A stretch of 64,000 nucleotides of DNA, taken from positions 16,910 to 80,909 of the forward strand of contig CALUKX010000005.1 of assembly GCA_944321335.1 (NCBI GenBank), in the 5' to 3' direction. The position numbers and the translations under genes are program-made. Shown here in pieces: positions 63,964 through 64,000 of this stretch. The stretch comes from an uncultured Phocaeicola sp. (GTDB lineage Bacteria > Bacteroidota > Bacteroidia > Bacteroidales > Bacteroidaceae). A model generated the notes under the pieces. The model made no database searches and was not told where the DNA came from. It was given only the letters and a program-made list of their open reading frames with translations. The first letter of the stretch is position 1. Each line of letters opens with the position of its first letter.

Positions 63964-64000
63964 AAAGAAAATCACTGATTATTAATAGAATCTAGTATCT

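Overview
The window is chromosomal DNA from a member of the Bacteroidales, most likely Bacteroidaceae (Bacteroides/Phocaeicola-like). The evidence is a SusC/SusD pair, a fused SecDF, an ATP-type PckA beside KorAB and a fumarate reductase/succinate dehydrogenase trio, several families typical of Bacteroidota (DUF2851, DUF3810, DUF3836, DUF5123-type lipoproteins, WbqC), Bacteroides-type promoters (TTG, 19-20 bp, TAnnTTTG), and start codons without strong Shine-Dalgarno sequences. Nearly all of it is core genome. I see no phage, IS element, CRISPR array or rRNA operon.

Layout. 1-1.4 kb (minus): LOG-family protein, single-domain arabinose-5-phosphate isomerase and a PfkB kinase cut by the window edge. 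1.5-7.3 kb (plus): M16 peptidase, argS, viroplasmin-type RNase H, LTA-synthase-type membrane sulfatase. 7.4-9.8 kb (minus): exported nitroreductase and pckA. 10.1 kb: upp. 10.8-13.7 kb (minus): korB-korA. 13.9 kb: tRNA-Arg(CCU). 14.3-17.3 kb (minus): secDF. 17.6-24.7 kb (minus): a SusC/SusD/SusE-like nutrient uptake unit whose susC has no start codon, signal peptide or promoter. 24.7-31.2 kb (minus): a tight operon dapB, lepB, lepB-like paralog, wbqC-like, two rhomboids and an EEP-family hydrolase. 31.3-35.1 kb: DUF2851, dus, thioesterase, dprA. 35.1-35.9 kb is non-coding. 35.9-39.4 kb (minus): sdhCAB/frdCAB. 39.7-48.2 kb (minus): lipoprotein, S41 protease, coaD, parE, acyltransferase-like protein, Ca2+/Na+ antiporter, DUF3810 protein. 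48.4-56.4 kb (plus): SpmAB fusion, ybeY, mnmG, a perfect parS site, apt, uvrC, dtd, MazG-like, deoC. 56.5 kb (minus): polyprenyl synthase. 57.6-63.8 kb (plus): polA, DUF3836 protein, ychF, panE, CAT-like acetyltransferase.

The genes together describe an anaerobic, succinate-forming, glycan-feeding gut-type bacterium: PEP carboxykinase, 2-oxoacid:ferredoxin oxidoreductase and fumarate reductase belong to its central metabolism, and upp, apt and deoC serve salvage.

The points most worth following are: (1) the headless susC joined in frame directly after the EEP stop codon, which looks like a silent or phase-variable receptor cassette or the scar of a rearrangement; (2) a perfect 16-bp ParB-binding parS palindrome between mnmG and apt; (3) a signal-peptidase paralog that has lost both catalytic dyad residues next to an intact one carrying a large insertion. 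I found no clearly new multi-gene system.
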